A DNA stretch of 64,000 nt from Torymus aiolomorphi (GCA_036365515.1 CM070874.1:219836942-219900941); one strand, 5' to 3'; numbered from the stretch's first letter, positions 25,046 through 36,334 are shown. The notes: generated by a model not told the origin, from the letters alone. Translations and numbers: made by a program.

Positions 25046-25120
25046 CCGCTGTAATGTTTATTAAAAAACGATTAATAAAAAATAAATGTTTTTTGTTTTC
25101 ACAATTATAATACCAAAAAG

Positions 25121-25347
25121 TTAATCTTCAGGTTTTCCGTTGAAACTATCGCTCATGCGTTCCAACAAATCTTGTAGTTCGTTCGACGTATATAATGGAG
25201 AATCTTGATGTTCGGCCTGGTCGTGAAACCATCGCAATACTTGCGTACGCCGAACATGCAAAATTCTCCTCGCGTAAATCAATAGAAATGGTATGTCGAA
25301 ACCCGGAGTGGCCAATCCGTCGCCGCTATTATTTCTTCTCCGAATAA
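25121..25347 (-). CDS. Small exon or ORF of unknown function
   Basis: An open stretch of 60-70 residues ends SDSFNGKPED. It has a basic middle (ARRILHVRRTQVLRWFHD) and an acidic end. A pyrimidine-rich tract and AAAAG precede 25347 on the minus strand, so it may be a last exon of the gene upstream rather than an independent gene. It lies in the single-copy part of the element, between the Gln-rich gene and the polymerase. I do not recognise it. Confidence 0.35.
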
Positions 25348-25472
25348 CTTTTTTGAAAAAATAAAAAGTTGTAAAAACAGCCTTTTACATGAAAAAAATA
25401 AATATTCAAATTAAAAAAATTCTTACATTCGTTGACTCGTCGATCTAGAGGACTAGTTTCGTCGAAACTGTT

Positions 25473-26499
25473 TCAAACGAGACGATGGCTATCCTCGATA
25501 TTATGAAAACTCCGCTCCGACGGGGGTGCTCTAGTTGAATAAAAATTATGAAGCATCCCTGCGCGAGGTTGGCCGCTGTTCCCACTAGTCGAGGGCTGCG
25601 GGTCCTCGCTCATTATGGCTCTCTCCACTGCGACCCGTGGTTCCCGATAGTGGTTGAGCGCCAAGTTTAATCCGCGCGTTAAAACTGTGTCATTATCTTC
25701 TTCATCCGACGAGTCTATTCTAATCATGCTTTCGCTCTCGTTGTCGGATTCTAAAATATTCGAGCGCCTATCATCTTCTTCGTTTGCTACATGGATTATT
25801 TGCTGTTGTTGTTGTATAGGTTGTTGTATAGGTTGTTGTATAAGTTGTTGTTGTTGTTGTTGTTGATGTTCTCCTTCTTCTTCTTCTCCTTCGCTACTTG
25901 AGATATCGGGTTCGCTTGGGCTCGTTACAGCCTCATTCTCGCTCTCGTACTCTAGTTGACGTGCTACGGGATTTTCACGCCCGCTATAGTTCATAAAAAT
26001 TGTCGACGCGTCGCTGTCATCGGCGAGAAGATTTTCTAAGGATTGAAAATTTTAAAACATATAACAAATATTTTTTCGTCATAAAAAATGGGTATAAAAT
26101 CTTTTACTTACCAATTTGTTCGCTAAACGCCGACATCATATCATCGAGAACATTTGCATTTTCCATGCGTATTTCTCTGACAAATTCGCCCGCTATCATC
26201 AACCCCGATCGATTATTGCGAAAACATCGTTCGTAATAAACGGCAATTCTACGAAGACCGCTATGGGCGAGTAAAAATCGCAGTTCGCAACGTAAAAGCG
26301 AATAGTGCACTGTACGCAAACGCCGTCGCCACAAATCTCTACACCTACTCCATACAGGTTGACTGTAAAAACGTAAAGTAGAAGCGATGCGGAAAATAAT
26401 CTCACGCAAATCGCTATGTTCGTCGATCTGCATCTCTGGCAAAAAAGCGTTACTTCTCGCCATGATCCCCATTGGCACACTGACCTGATGCGTACGCAA
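25473..26499 (-). CDS. Acidic Gln-rich protein, two exons, right-arm copy
   Basis: Exon 1 is 26112-26499 (ATG at 26499, or MARSN at 26463). Exon 2 is 25473-26035. The donor reads TTGGTAAGT and the acceptor CCTTAG, and the frame is kept across the splice. Exon 1 encodes an Arg-rich, possibly helical region with RRRLRTVHYSLLR and a segment ending MMSAFSEQ. Exon 2 is acidic with Ser/Glu runs, QQQQ and repeated QQPIQ units, then a basic Pro/Ser-rich end. I know no matching family. Unlike the left-arm copy it has no premature stop, so it is the likely functional template. It diverges from the coiled-coil gene across the tandem-repeat promoter region. Confidence 0.55.
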
Positions 26500-26980
26500 T
26501 GCAGGGTTTTATAATGCTTACGGATATTAGCTCCAAACAAAAAAATATAATTCAAATGATCCACGCATCTCACCCTTCTTATCTCTCGCTTAGAGGACAC
26601 AGCGTAAGAACAGAAAACCGTTACGTTTCGGCGAAATAATGAAAACATGAGAAGCACACGAGGCAGGAATTCATATCCCATACACCGACAAATTTTGATC
26701 GAAGTTCGAGATATAAATATCATTTCTTCGAATTCAATTTTATTTTGGTGATGTGTACGCAGGGTCAGATTTGATAATGCTTACGGATATTAGCTCCAGA
26801 CAAAATATAATCAAAATGATCCACTCACAATTGTCATCCCTCGCTCAAAGTACACAACGTAAGAACAGGAAACCGTTATGTTTCGAAGAAATAATAAAAC
26901 ATGAGAAGCACACGAGGCAGGGTTTTCATATTGCACAGAGCGATAAATTTTTATCAAAGGTCCAGATATACACATAAAGA
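26500..26980. promoter_or_regulatory. Divergent intergenic region with tandem repeats, right arm
   Basis: Mirror of 22020-22590: two ~245-bp direct units each with AAGCATTATA or AATGCTTACGGATATTAG and AGAAGCACACGAGGCAG. The short ORFs crossing it exist in both arms but look like by-products of the repeats. Confidence 0.45.
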
Positions 26981-27304
26981 TATATATTTACGTAACTAAT
27001 ACCCTAACGTACTATCGCGAAAAAACATCCTGCGCACGTGTTTAAATTATAAGACGAAAACTGATATAACGTGAGCAGATTCACTTAGGCGGTGCACTTT
27101 TGGTGTATTCTCTTACACACCTTATTGATGCGGGCTTTTTATAATGGCAAAAACGATAAGGCTGTGGCCAGGCATCGCGCTGGATCCGAAATCGTGCATC
27201 TGACACCGTCTCCGCTCGCTATCGCGCTATATTTTTTACCAAAGGTTAAACAGCGGAGGGTACACTCTAGTCAAGTCAGCATTTGTCAAAGAGCCACAGT
27301 CAAG

Positions 27305-27811
27305 ATGACATGGATCAAGAAAGCGTCTGCAGTAACAGACTGGATAGATAATTTAAAGAAAAAAGAACAGGAAATATATTTGTCTATCTTGAATAAAAAA
27401 CGCGAAATAACAGTGCTCCAAAATACAATCAAGAGCGAAGTTCTACTACTGGAAAGCATACGTAAAGAGATTGCGGACTTTTCAAGACACACCAATCATG
27501 CTCCATCAAACTATAATCAGTTTAACATCCTAGCGAAATGCTTAGTATGCGATAAAGTATTAGTTAAAAAACAGAAAAATTGTGCGTGGAGAAAGTGTGA
27601 AGGGTGTAATATGTGGCTGTGTAGTGTATGCGTTCGAAATCGGAAGCGCACATGCTTCAACGCGATTCACCAGTTCCCGCAGCACCAGCAGCAGCAGCAG
27701 CAGCAGCACCAGCAGCAGCAGGAGCAGCAGCAGCAGCAAGAACCCGAGATGGACACAAATACACAAGCAGGTGACTTTGAGTACCACGGGTTTTATGCAG
27801 TAAATGACTAA
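27305..27811 (+). CDS. Coiled-coil plus zinc-cluster protein, right-arm copy
   Basis: The ATG at 27305 sits in AGTCAAGATGACA. TATA-like words occur at about 27138 and 27226. The 168 residues have the same layout as the left-arm copy: a coiled coil, the cysteine cluster CLVCDK...CEGCNMWLCSVC, then a Gln tract of different length. A TAA at 27809 (GAC TAA where the left arm has GAC GAA) ends it eight residues earlier. Both arm copies are open, unlike the neighbouring gene, which may indicate constraint or simply recent duplication. Function unknown. Confidence 0.55.
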   Translation: MTWIKKASAVTDWIDNLKKKEQEIYLSILNKKREITVLQNTIKSEVLLLESIRKEIADFSRHTNHAPSNYNQFNILAKCLVCDKVLVKKQKNCAWRKCEGCNMWLCSVCVRNRKRTCFNAIHQFPQHQQQQQQQHQQQQEQQQQQEPEMDTNTQAGDFEYHGFYAVND

Positions 27812-28082
27812 GAAGAAATATGTGTTATAGATTAATACGGTATGTTGTATGCTTAATGTATAAAACTGTGAAAAATAATTTTTTGTAATTTTTTTAAGTT
27901 TGTGTTTTAACGTAAAAATGAAATTAATATAATATGTAGAACTATAATGTTTTTATATAAAATAATTTTTTGTAATTTTTTGTAATTGTTTAAGTCAATT
28001 TTTTAACATAAAAAACAAAAAAATGATGTAATTTTTTTTATTCTCCTATCTTTAATTGCCATTCCAGTCTTCCACTCTGCGC

Positions 28083-28089
28083 GCGCGCG

Positions 28090-28130
<41 letters not shown>

Positions 28131-28880
28131 ACGCACACACACACACATGCACGCACACATATTTCATTTATCTTAATTGATGTTTTTATTGTTTATTATG
28201 TTTAGACAATAAGAATATTGATTAATTAAAATTATTAATCAGTATACTTTCTACTATGGCGTAGGCTCGTGACGTCATCAATCCCGATACGTGACAGTTA
28301 CACGCACGCACACATATTTCATTTATCTTAATTGATGTTTTTATTGTTTATTATTTTTAAACAATAAGAATATTGATTAATTAAATTTATAAATCAGTAT
28401 ACTTTCTACTATGGCGTAGGCTCGCGACGTCATCGATCCCGACACGGAACAATCTCTTATCAATTGTTTAGCAACATTAATTTAAATATCTTAATCGGTG
28501 TTTTATTAATTGTTTTGTAAAAACATTTTTATGTTTGATCATGTAATTAAGATATCTTAATTGCTTGTTTATATAAACAATCAATAAAACACATTAATTA
28601 CTATATTGTTGAACACCAATAATAAGAGGGGCAGCATCACTGCCTCCCGAGAACACCATTCTACTATGGAGAGAGACGAAAATGTGTCACCGATTCCCGT
28701 ACGGGGCTCTCTGCTTATATTTACAGCTATTATGATATCTTCATTGCTTCTTTATTGCTTGTTTATGTAAACAAACCATAACAACAGGCTATTAAGATAT
28801 CTTAATTACTGTTTATGTAAACAAAGATAAGATAGCCCGGGCAGGGCACGATGACTCACCGTCTCTCCATAGTAGAATGT
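28083..28880. repeat. Right subterminal repeat array, inner copy
   Basis: It starts with a (CG/CA)n tract, then mirrors 20243-21010: two ~165-bp units with CTACTATGGCGTAGGCTCG, then GAACACCATTCTACTATGG and the 214-bp unit ending near 28878. Confidence 0.75.
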
Positions 28881-29231
28881 AACCAAACCTTTCTTATAAA
28901 ATTCATATATCATCGATATCCTCTGCATACTCCATTTTGGCGTCACCAGTTCCTACGCATGGTCTCTACACCACATGATGCAAAGTATAGTATATTCATT
29001 TATAATGAGATGAGCGAAACGGGAGGTACCATTTTCATATTGAACGTCAAACAAGCAAGAAGTATGGGGCCACCGCAAAGCAGGAACGCTACGAAAAATT
29101 ACACCGGCGATAAAGAGAAGCAGCCGCTTATACAGCCATCATCGTCGTCATCATCAAAATCGTCATCGCACAATAGCTTCTCCAAGAACACCTTCTCGTT
29201 TCCAGAGAAACAAGCGTACAAACGATTTTAA
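28881..29231 (+). CDS. Unrecognised ORF between duplicated element ends
   Basis: The frame is open through the upstream repeat, so the likely start is an internal Met such as MVSTPHD (28959) or MSETGGTIF (29010). The C-terminal half is basic and Ser-rich with a run of Ser/Lys and the end FPEKQAYKRF. It is present once in the window, unlike everything around it, and looks captured. A histone-type hairpin lies 31 bases after the stop. No family recognised. Confidence 0.4.
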   Translation, partial: NQTFLIKFIYHRYPLHTPFWRHQFLRMVSTPHDAKYSIFIYNEMSETGGTIFILNVKQARSMGPPQSRNATKNYTGDKEKQPLIQPSSSSSSKSSSHNSFSKNTFSFPEKQAYKRF

Positions 29232-29262
29232 CAATCGTTTACTGTTAATTTTTTATCAAAAT

Positions 29263-29278
29263 GGTCCTTTTCAGGACC
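29263..29278 (+). terminator. Histone-type 3' stem-loop
   Basis: GGTCCTTTTCAGGACC is a 6-bp stem with a TTTC loop, fitting the metazoan replication-dependent histone 3'-end consensus GGYYYTTTTCARRRCC. It has A-rich 5' flank and begins 31 bases after a stop codon, the usual spacing. No clear downstream purine-rich element is seen. Confidence 0.5.
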
Positions 29279-29326
29279 ACAATATAATATCACGTAAAAA
29301 CATACTATTCGGTATCTTCTTACACA

Positions 29327-30353
29327 AATACACACATACACACACACACACACACCACACACACACACACACACACAGGCACGCACACATATTTCATTTA
29401 TCTTAATTGATGTTTTTATTGTTTATTATGTTTAGACAATAAGAATATTGATTAATTAAAATTATTAATCAGTATACTTTCTACTATGGCGTAGGCTCGT
29501 GACGTCATCAATCCCGATACGGGACAATTACACGCACGCACACATATTTCATTTATCTTAATTGATGTTTTTATTGTTTATTATGTTTAAACAATAAGAA
29601 TATTGATTAATTAAATTTATAAATCAGTATACTTTCTACTATGGCATAGGCTCGCGACGTCATCGATCCCGATACGGAACAATCTCTTATCTATTGTTTA
29701 GCAACATTAATTTAAATATCTTAATCGGTGTTTTATTAATTGTTTTGTAAAAACATTTTTATGTTTGATCATGTAATTAAGATATCTTAATTGCTTGTTT
29801 ATATAAACAATCAATAAAACACATTAATTACTATATTGTTGAACACCAATAATAAGAGGGGCAGCATCACTGCCTCCCGAGAACACCATTCTATTACACT
29901 GAGAAAAATGATGTATTAAAAATTACTATAATATATAGGAACGTGGAGACAAATCTCAAATACCAAAATTTTTACTATATTTTATAGTAAAAATTGATAT
30001 ATACATAATAGAAATTGCTATGTGCATAGTAATTTTTACTACAAAATATAGTAATAATTTTAGTATTTGAGATTTGTCCCTACGTTCCTACATATTATAG
30101 TAATTTTTAATACATCATTTTTCTCAGTGTATGGAGAGAGACGAAAATGTGTCACCAATTCCTGTACGGGACTCTCTGCTTATATTTAGAGCTATTATGA
30201 TATCTTAATTGCTTCTTTATTGCTTGTTTATGTAAACAAACCACAACAACAGGCTATTAAGATATCTTAATAACTGTTTATGTAAACAAAGATAAGATAG
30301 CCCGGGTAGGGCACGATGACTCACCGTCTTTCCATAGTAGAATGTATACTACT
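29327..30353. repeat. Right subterminal repeat array, outer copy
   Basis: A second copy of 28083-28880 in the same orientation, again starting with a (CA)n tract and ending at the true element terminus. It is interrupted by a 233-bp MITE at 29897-30129. Confidence 0.75.
29897..30129. mobile_element. 233-bp MITE with CACTGAGAAAAATGATG ends, TA duplication
   Basis: Terminal inverted repeats CACTGAGAAAAATGATGTAT are long and nearly perfect. TA flanks both sides. The inner array copy at 28651-28665 (CCATTCTACTATGG) is the empty site. TA targeting implies a Tc1/mariner-type transposase supplied in trans. Confidence 0.85.
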
Positions 30354-30738
30354 TACTACTTAGCGCCGAAGAGGCCCAATAGCTCACATACTCTTACAAA
30401 ACTTTATAGAACCTATGCACTTTACGCCCGTGTGGGTGAAAATTATTGTAATTATATAACTATAATGCCTTCTCTTTATTTCTAAAATCCATAAGAATTT
30501 TTTTAGATATTTACGAAAAGTCAAAGCCTATATAAAAAAATTACATAGTTACCAACACATCACTATTTTTCATGATTTTTTCTCAATTTTGAACTTTCTA
30601 TAATATTGCGCACCTTGGCAGGAAAAGAGAAGTCTAGAGCTGCTCTAGCAGGGGTGGTCCTCCGATCTCCCATACATACTTGGCGGGCCCGACGATTTGC
30701 AGTTCAAGGTGTAAGACATGGTCATTTTCATATAAATA

Positions 30739-31370
30739 CCCGTATGGACATAATAAATGTATGAAACCGTAGGAAAACGTATAAAAACGTATAAAAATGA
30801 ACCTTTCTATTGGTTTTTGGACATATTTTATACGGTTTTATACATTTTTATACATTTTTATCCAGTTTAATACATTTTCAGACTTTTTCTTACACTTCAA
30901 AAATTCTTCCATGTTAAGTTTGTAAAAGGTTAATGTAATAAAACATAGGAAACCGTATAAAAATGTATATTTCTGTATATTTCCGTAGATTTTTTCAAAT
31001 TTATTACATTTTTATACGGTTTTAAACATTTTTATACAGTTTAATACATTTTCATATAAAATAAAATAATAGAAAAAAAAAAAAATAAATTATGTTTCTA
31101 TGTTTATAAAAATATAATTACGTTTTTCCATTTTTTACGATTTATAAATTCTATAAAACGTAAAAAACCATATAATTATATAAAATCGTTGCAAATCGTA
31201 GAAAACTGTATTAGAATGTTAGAATCCGTATGAAACCGTATTAAAACGTATCAAAACGTATTAAAACGTATAAATTTGTCCAAAAACCAATGTTTAGATC
31301 CGGTTTTATACGTTTTTATACAGTTTTGTACGGTTTTATACGGTTTCATACATTTCCTTTGCCATACGGG
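30739..31370. mobile_element. 632-bp foldback element with CCCGTATGG ends, TA duplication
   Basis: The ends CCCGTATGG/CCATACGGG and most of the body are inverted repeats made of short units such as CCGTATAAAA and TTTTATACGG. TA lies at 30737-30738 and 31371-31372. Foldback copy 1 has the empty site near 17190 (minus strand AAATATTCA). Confidence 0.85.
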
Positions 31371-33092
31371 TATTCATATATTTAAAGATCAGATAAAATG
31401 TATAAATGTGTTGCTTCTACATATTAACTACTGATCCGTGAATCTATCACTCTGTTTTTAAATAGAAAGTGCAAACCCGTCTGAAAGTATTATATGAGAT
31501 CTCATATGTAATCCCATAATATATAAAATTGCAGATGATATCGCATATCGAGATCTGATACGAGATATGCGATGACTGAAATTCTCATATGAGATCGTAT
31601 ATGATATTTACACGCGGGAAAAGGATACACAATAGGTTGCTTATAAAATGGTTAGTAAAATGTAAAGCACTTTAGAAGTAGACTATAAATTAATATGAAT
31701 TTTTTATTTTATTCTCGTTTAAAAAGGACTGACACAAAGAAAAATATTGTGGGTAATAAAAGTAAATCATGAGTCTGCACATATAGGGATTATACCAATT
31801 AAAAATTAAAGCGAATGTAATTATTTATAGTAGACTTATAGGTATAAATATTGTTAATGAATTTATGCAAAAATTTTGTATTCTATATTAAAGTAGCCTA
31901 CCGGTAAACTGCATATCGTCGGGCCCGCCAAGTATGTATGGGAGATCGGAGGACCACCCCTGCTAGAGCAGCTCTAGACTTCTCTTTTCCTGCCAAGGTG
32001 CGTAATATTATAGAAAGTTCACAATTGAGAAAGAATCATGAAAAATAGTGATGTGTTGGTAACTATGTAATTTTTTTATATAGGCTTTGACTTTTTGTAA
32101 ATATCTAAAAAAATTCTTATGAATTTTAGAAATAAAGAGAAGGCATTATAGTTATATAATTAAAATAATTTTCGCTCACACGGGCGTAAAGTGCGTAGGT
32201 TCTATAAAGTTTTGTAAGAGTATGTGAGCTATTGGGCCTCTTCGGCGCTAAGTAGTATTTTATGCCCGCTGGCTGAATAATTTTGAAGTTACAACGTGGG
32301 CGTAAAATGTAATTTTACACGCTAGATACGAAAAGTTCTATTATGTCAGTCAAGTTAACTTATGGCCGGTACTACTACAATAAATTGATTTGAGTACTTT
32401 CTTGTGTTTAATTTGTATAGCTCAGAAAGATGAACAAATTTGAATATATTTCTGAGAACAGTCATACATTAGTTTCCGAGAGTTGTTTGCATTACTTGAC
32501 TATCGATAATTGATTTCACAACTTTCGTTTGTTTGATTTCCAGTGAACAATTTGAATGTACATACTTACATATAATTTGTTCAGCATACAATGTCTCAAA
32601 GAATTAAAAGACTTTTTCATTCGTATTTATTTGATTTCTTTTACAAAATCATAAATATTATTATTTTATAGATTATTTGTACAGTCATGAAAAAAATGAT
32701 TACCATTTGTAGAGAGTACTTATTGAATAGATGAGATTCGAAGAAATAAAAGGACAAGACAAATTGTGTTGGTTTTTATAGATTATCCAGAAAAAACGTC
32801 TATACTTGCCTTATTTTATACTTTCGTAGAAAGTTTTATATTAGCAATATTATTATTTGTACAGTCATGAAAAAAATTATTACCATTTGTAAAGAGTGCT
32901 TATTGAATAGAAGAGAGTAGAAGAATTAAAAGGACTAGACAAATTATGTTGTTATAGAATGTACTTAAAAATTTAGCTTTTAAAAAACGTGTTGATTGTT
33001 TTAAAAAAAATATTTAAGCTCTCATTAAAGTTTTTGGTACTCAGATTGACCGATGTTGATAGAGAGGGCGGGAGGGAGGGAGAGAGAGAGTT

Positions 33093-33909
33093 CCCTGTTG
33101 AAAATATCCATGAGGATTTTACACTGATTTCCACATGGAATCGATATGGAATCCATATGGAATCTATATGGAATCTATACGGATTCCATATGGATTCCAT
33201 GTCGATTCCATGTGGAAATCAGTCCCAAATCGTCCTGTGGACTTCCACATGGAATTCCATATAGATTTCTATATGAATTTTTCTACAAACATTTGTAAAA
33301 CAAAATCCGTATGGATTTCCATGTAGATTTCCATGGGGAAATTCAGGTAAAAACGACATGATCCATATAGATTTCCACATGGATTTCCATATGGTAATTT
33401 TAATGTTTATAAAAATGTTTATTTATAAAATTGTTATATATTTTTTTACTAGGATACATATTTTTGACAACAAGTACTGTAGAATCTTTTCGAAGAATTA
33501 CATAAGAGGAAATTATAGTTTATAATTTTTTATGCTTTACTGATATGGTAAAAAACGTATCCCTAGTAAAAAAATTTAGAAATTTTATTAATAAACATTT
33601 TTATAAACATTTAAATTACCACATGGAAATCCATATGGAAATCTATATGGATCACATCGTTTTTACCTGGATTTCTCCATGGAAATCTACATGGAAATCC
33701 ATACGGATTTTGTTTTACAAATGTTTATAGAAAAATTCATATAGAAATCTATATGGAATTCCATGTGGAAATCCACAGGACGATTTGGGACTGATTTCCA
33801 CATGGAATCGACGTGGAATCCATATGGAATCCGTATAGATTCCATATGGATTCCATATGGATTCCATGTGGAAATCAATGTAAAATCCACATGGATATTT
33901 TCAACAGGG
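33093..33909. mobile_element. 817-bp foldback element with CCCTGTTGAAAA ends
   Basis: Near-perfect palindrome centred at about 33500. Arms consist of degenerate repeats of words such as TGGATTTCCATATGG. The ends are CCCTGTTGAAAATATCCAT and its complement. TT is duplicated on both sides; the equivalent stretch near 19370 on the minus strand (GAGAGTTTATA) is unfilled. ORFs across it are repeat artefacts. Confidence 0.8.
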
Positions 33910-34460
33910 TTGATATAGTCATGAAAAAAATTATTACTATTTGTAGAGAGTCCTTATTGAATAGATGAGACTAAAAGAAATAAAAGGACTAGACAAATTG
34001 TGTTGTTAGAATTTAACGTACTTAAAAAATAGCTTTTAGAAAAAGTGAGGGGAGGGGAAGAGAGAGAGTGAGAGAGAGAGAGAGAGAGAGAATGATAATA
34101 TAAAGGGAGGGAGGGCGGGAGAGACTAATACTTGTCTTAGTTTAAACTTTTGTAAAATGTTGTTTAGATATATTTCACAACTTTTTAAGAGAAAATAATA
34201 ATTACACAGTGTGATAACATTATGAGGGTTTATTATAGTATAGTATATTTTTAATATAATTAGTAAATGATAGTATTGTTATTCACAAAAGTTTTAAATT
34301 TTAATGTTTCTTCAAGGAGCTCGAAAAATGATGACATTAGTAAAATTTTTTGAAATAATATAATCAAACGCGTATATTCTTAGGTATGATGATAATTTAA
34401 CAATACTATTAATTATTGTAAAGTCATATGAAAATATCATTCTTTTTATGTTTTCAGTTT

Positions 34461-36274
34461 GCAGGAAAAACTTATATACATATCTTATTTTATACTTTCA
34501 AAGATTGTTATTAAGAAGACAAATTACATATATAGTAAAGGGATCGATATTTTTTTGAACAAATTAGATCTTAAAACGAAGCTTTTAGTTCATATTTGTA
34601 TAATTTTTTTTCAGAGCATATTATAAGTATTTTCATTTTTTGGTACTAGAAATTGATTATTAAAGCCTTAAATTAGTTCTACTATAAGACTGCTGTATGA
34701 TAATATCATGAATTATTTTTGTAGCTTCGCAATTAATTATTGGCACCATGAGCCAATAATTAATTATATTATTCTCAACACTTGGATTTGTTGAAATTAT
34801 CACTAGAACCCGGTCAAAAATATCCAGCTAGGAAACCCAATTGGATCTATGTCACATGGGAAATCCTGCTGGATCCAGGTGGATTTACACAGATTTCAGT
34901 AGATTAGATTAGACCACTTGTATTAATAACCCATCAGTGCTACACGACTTGTAAAATGTGAGAAAAAAAGCTTTCTCGATATTCTTTTATAGTAGAGATA
35001 TAAGTTCTTGAAATTATTATTGAAGCTACTTAAATTAATAACCCATCATTGCCACACATAATCTTGTAAAATTAAAAATGCAACCAGTTTATGAATTAAG
35101 AATCACTCAGAATAAAAGCTTTCTTGACATTCTTGTATAGATAAAACTTTTTGAAATTATTATCTGAATCTTGTCTAGAAAAAATATTTACTAAGAACTC
35201 TGAAACATTTTGACGTCTCCGATGGTGAGAAATCATATCTTAGATTAACTGAGCACTTTTATTCGTTGAAATTTTCACAATAACATATCATTTTTACTTT
35301 TTTCAGTATTCCCATGTTCATTAGGTATAATCTTTTTATTGGCACTTGAATAAATATGTACAACAGCACAGCACTGATATCGACTAAGTTTTTTGAAGAT
35401 GACAGATGCTTTTTAAACCAAGGCTCAGACCAATATTTCAAATCGGCACCATAAAATATATTGTATATTTATAACGTCACATGTCACTCAGCAATATTTT
35501 CTTCTGTGCAAAAACTTGTTATGAAAATTATGAGCCTCATAACACATAATTATTCAATAAACACTTGTTCTATTCTCAAAACATTTCAAACTGATTTTTA
35601 ATAGAAGTTTTAAAATTTGATTATAAACACTTCATGTAACACGTCATACTATATTTTATTTATTATTACACAAAACACTGGAAATTATATTGTATATTTA
35701 TAACTTCGTGTATCACTCAGCAATATTTTCTTCTATGCAAAAGCGTATTATGAAGTTTATGAACCTCATAGAACGTAATTACTTATTAATACATACTTAG
35801 CTATTTTCAAAACATTTCAAACTGATTTTAAGTAGAAGTTTTAAAATTTGATATAACACTTCATGCAACACATTTTACCGGTATTTTATTTTTTTATATT
35901 ACGCTAAACACTGATTAGATGCCATTTTTTAATCACTATGTTATTTGTTATCAATAAAATTTGATTATATATGCACTTCATGCAACACATCATATTGGTA
36001 TTTTATTTTATTTATTACACAAAACACTGATTAGATGTCATTTTTTAATAATCACAACATTTTTATTATCAATATAATTTTCAACTAGATAGACGATCTA
36101 TGAAAATCACAATTTTCTTTTCTTATTTTGAAAAACCTACTTCAAAACATAATACTTCTTTCGTACTTTGAGTCCAATACTGTCAGAAAGTAATAATACT
36201 TGTTATAAACTTTATTGATTTATAACTTGATAATAAAAGTTTGCTACTTATCTGATTATAATATATTGCTATTG
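34461..36274. other. AT-rich repeat relics, no gene
   Basis: 34798-34915 resembles a decayed end of the CCCTGTTGAAAA family (CCCGGTCAAAAATATCCAG). 35440-36060 holds several diverged direct units with ACACTTCATGYAACACRTCAT and ATTACACAAAACACTGATTAG. No coding region found. Confidence 0.5.
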
Positions 36275-36334
36275 GATAATAAGACTCGGGTGGTGATACT
36301 ATCAACTTATTTATTCACTAAAATAAATAACGAC

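Larger units (their letters stand above)
20230..30353. mobile_element. 10.1-kb palindromic Polinton-like element with TACTAC target duplication
   Basis: Ends are AGTAGTATACATTCTACTA on the left and the complement on the right. TACTAC repeats lie at 20224-20229 and 30354-30359, and the unfilled site is visible in foldback copy 1 (16290-16310, GTACTACATAACGCCC). A 6-bp duplication and 5'-AG ends are Polinton traits. Arms 20230-23390 and 25700-28880 are inverted copies; only 23391-25699 is unique. The outermost right part (about 28090-28880) is repeated at 29327-30353. Encoded: a coiled-coil/zinc protein in each arm, a spliced acidic Gln-rich protein, a small ORF and a polymerase-B fragment. Integrase and capsid genes are absent, so it is a deletion derivative. 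Confidence 0.75.
19071..34460. mobile_element. Long-armed foldback repeat, copy 2, split by nested insertions
   Basis: The left arm is 19071-20229 continued at 30354-30710. The centre is 30711-31910. The right arm is 31911 to about 34460. Sequence matches copy 1 throughout; for example the GGCGGGCCCGACG edge is at 30681 and inverted at 31918. The left arm is split by the 10.1-kb TACTAC element, the centre by a 632-bp TIR element and the right arm by an 817-bp foldback. The left part also has a local duplication of the segment with TCATGACTGTA and GAGTACCAAA words (19200-19500). Confidence 0.7.

Noticed and set aside
26199..26723. 174-residue ORF overlapping exon 1 of the Gln-rich gene
   Set aside because: It runs through the tandem-repeat promoter region in a different frame from the spliced gene; the mirror copy differs only as expected for the DNA, with no domain.
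32973..33890. Met-Glu-Ser-Ile-Trp repeat ORFs
   Set aside because: By-products of the 12-bp CCATATGGA-type units in the 817-bp foldback.
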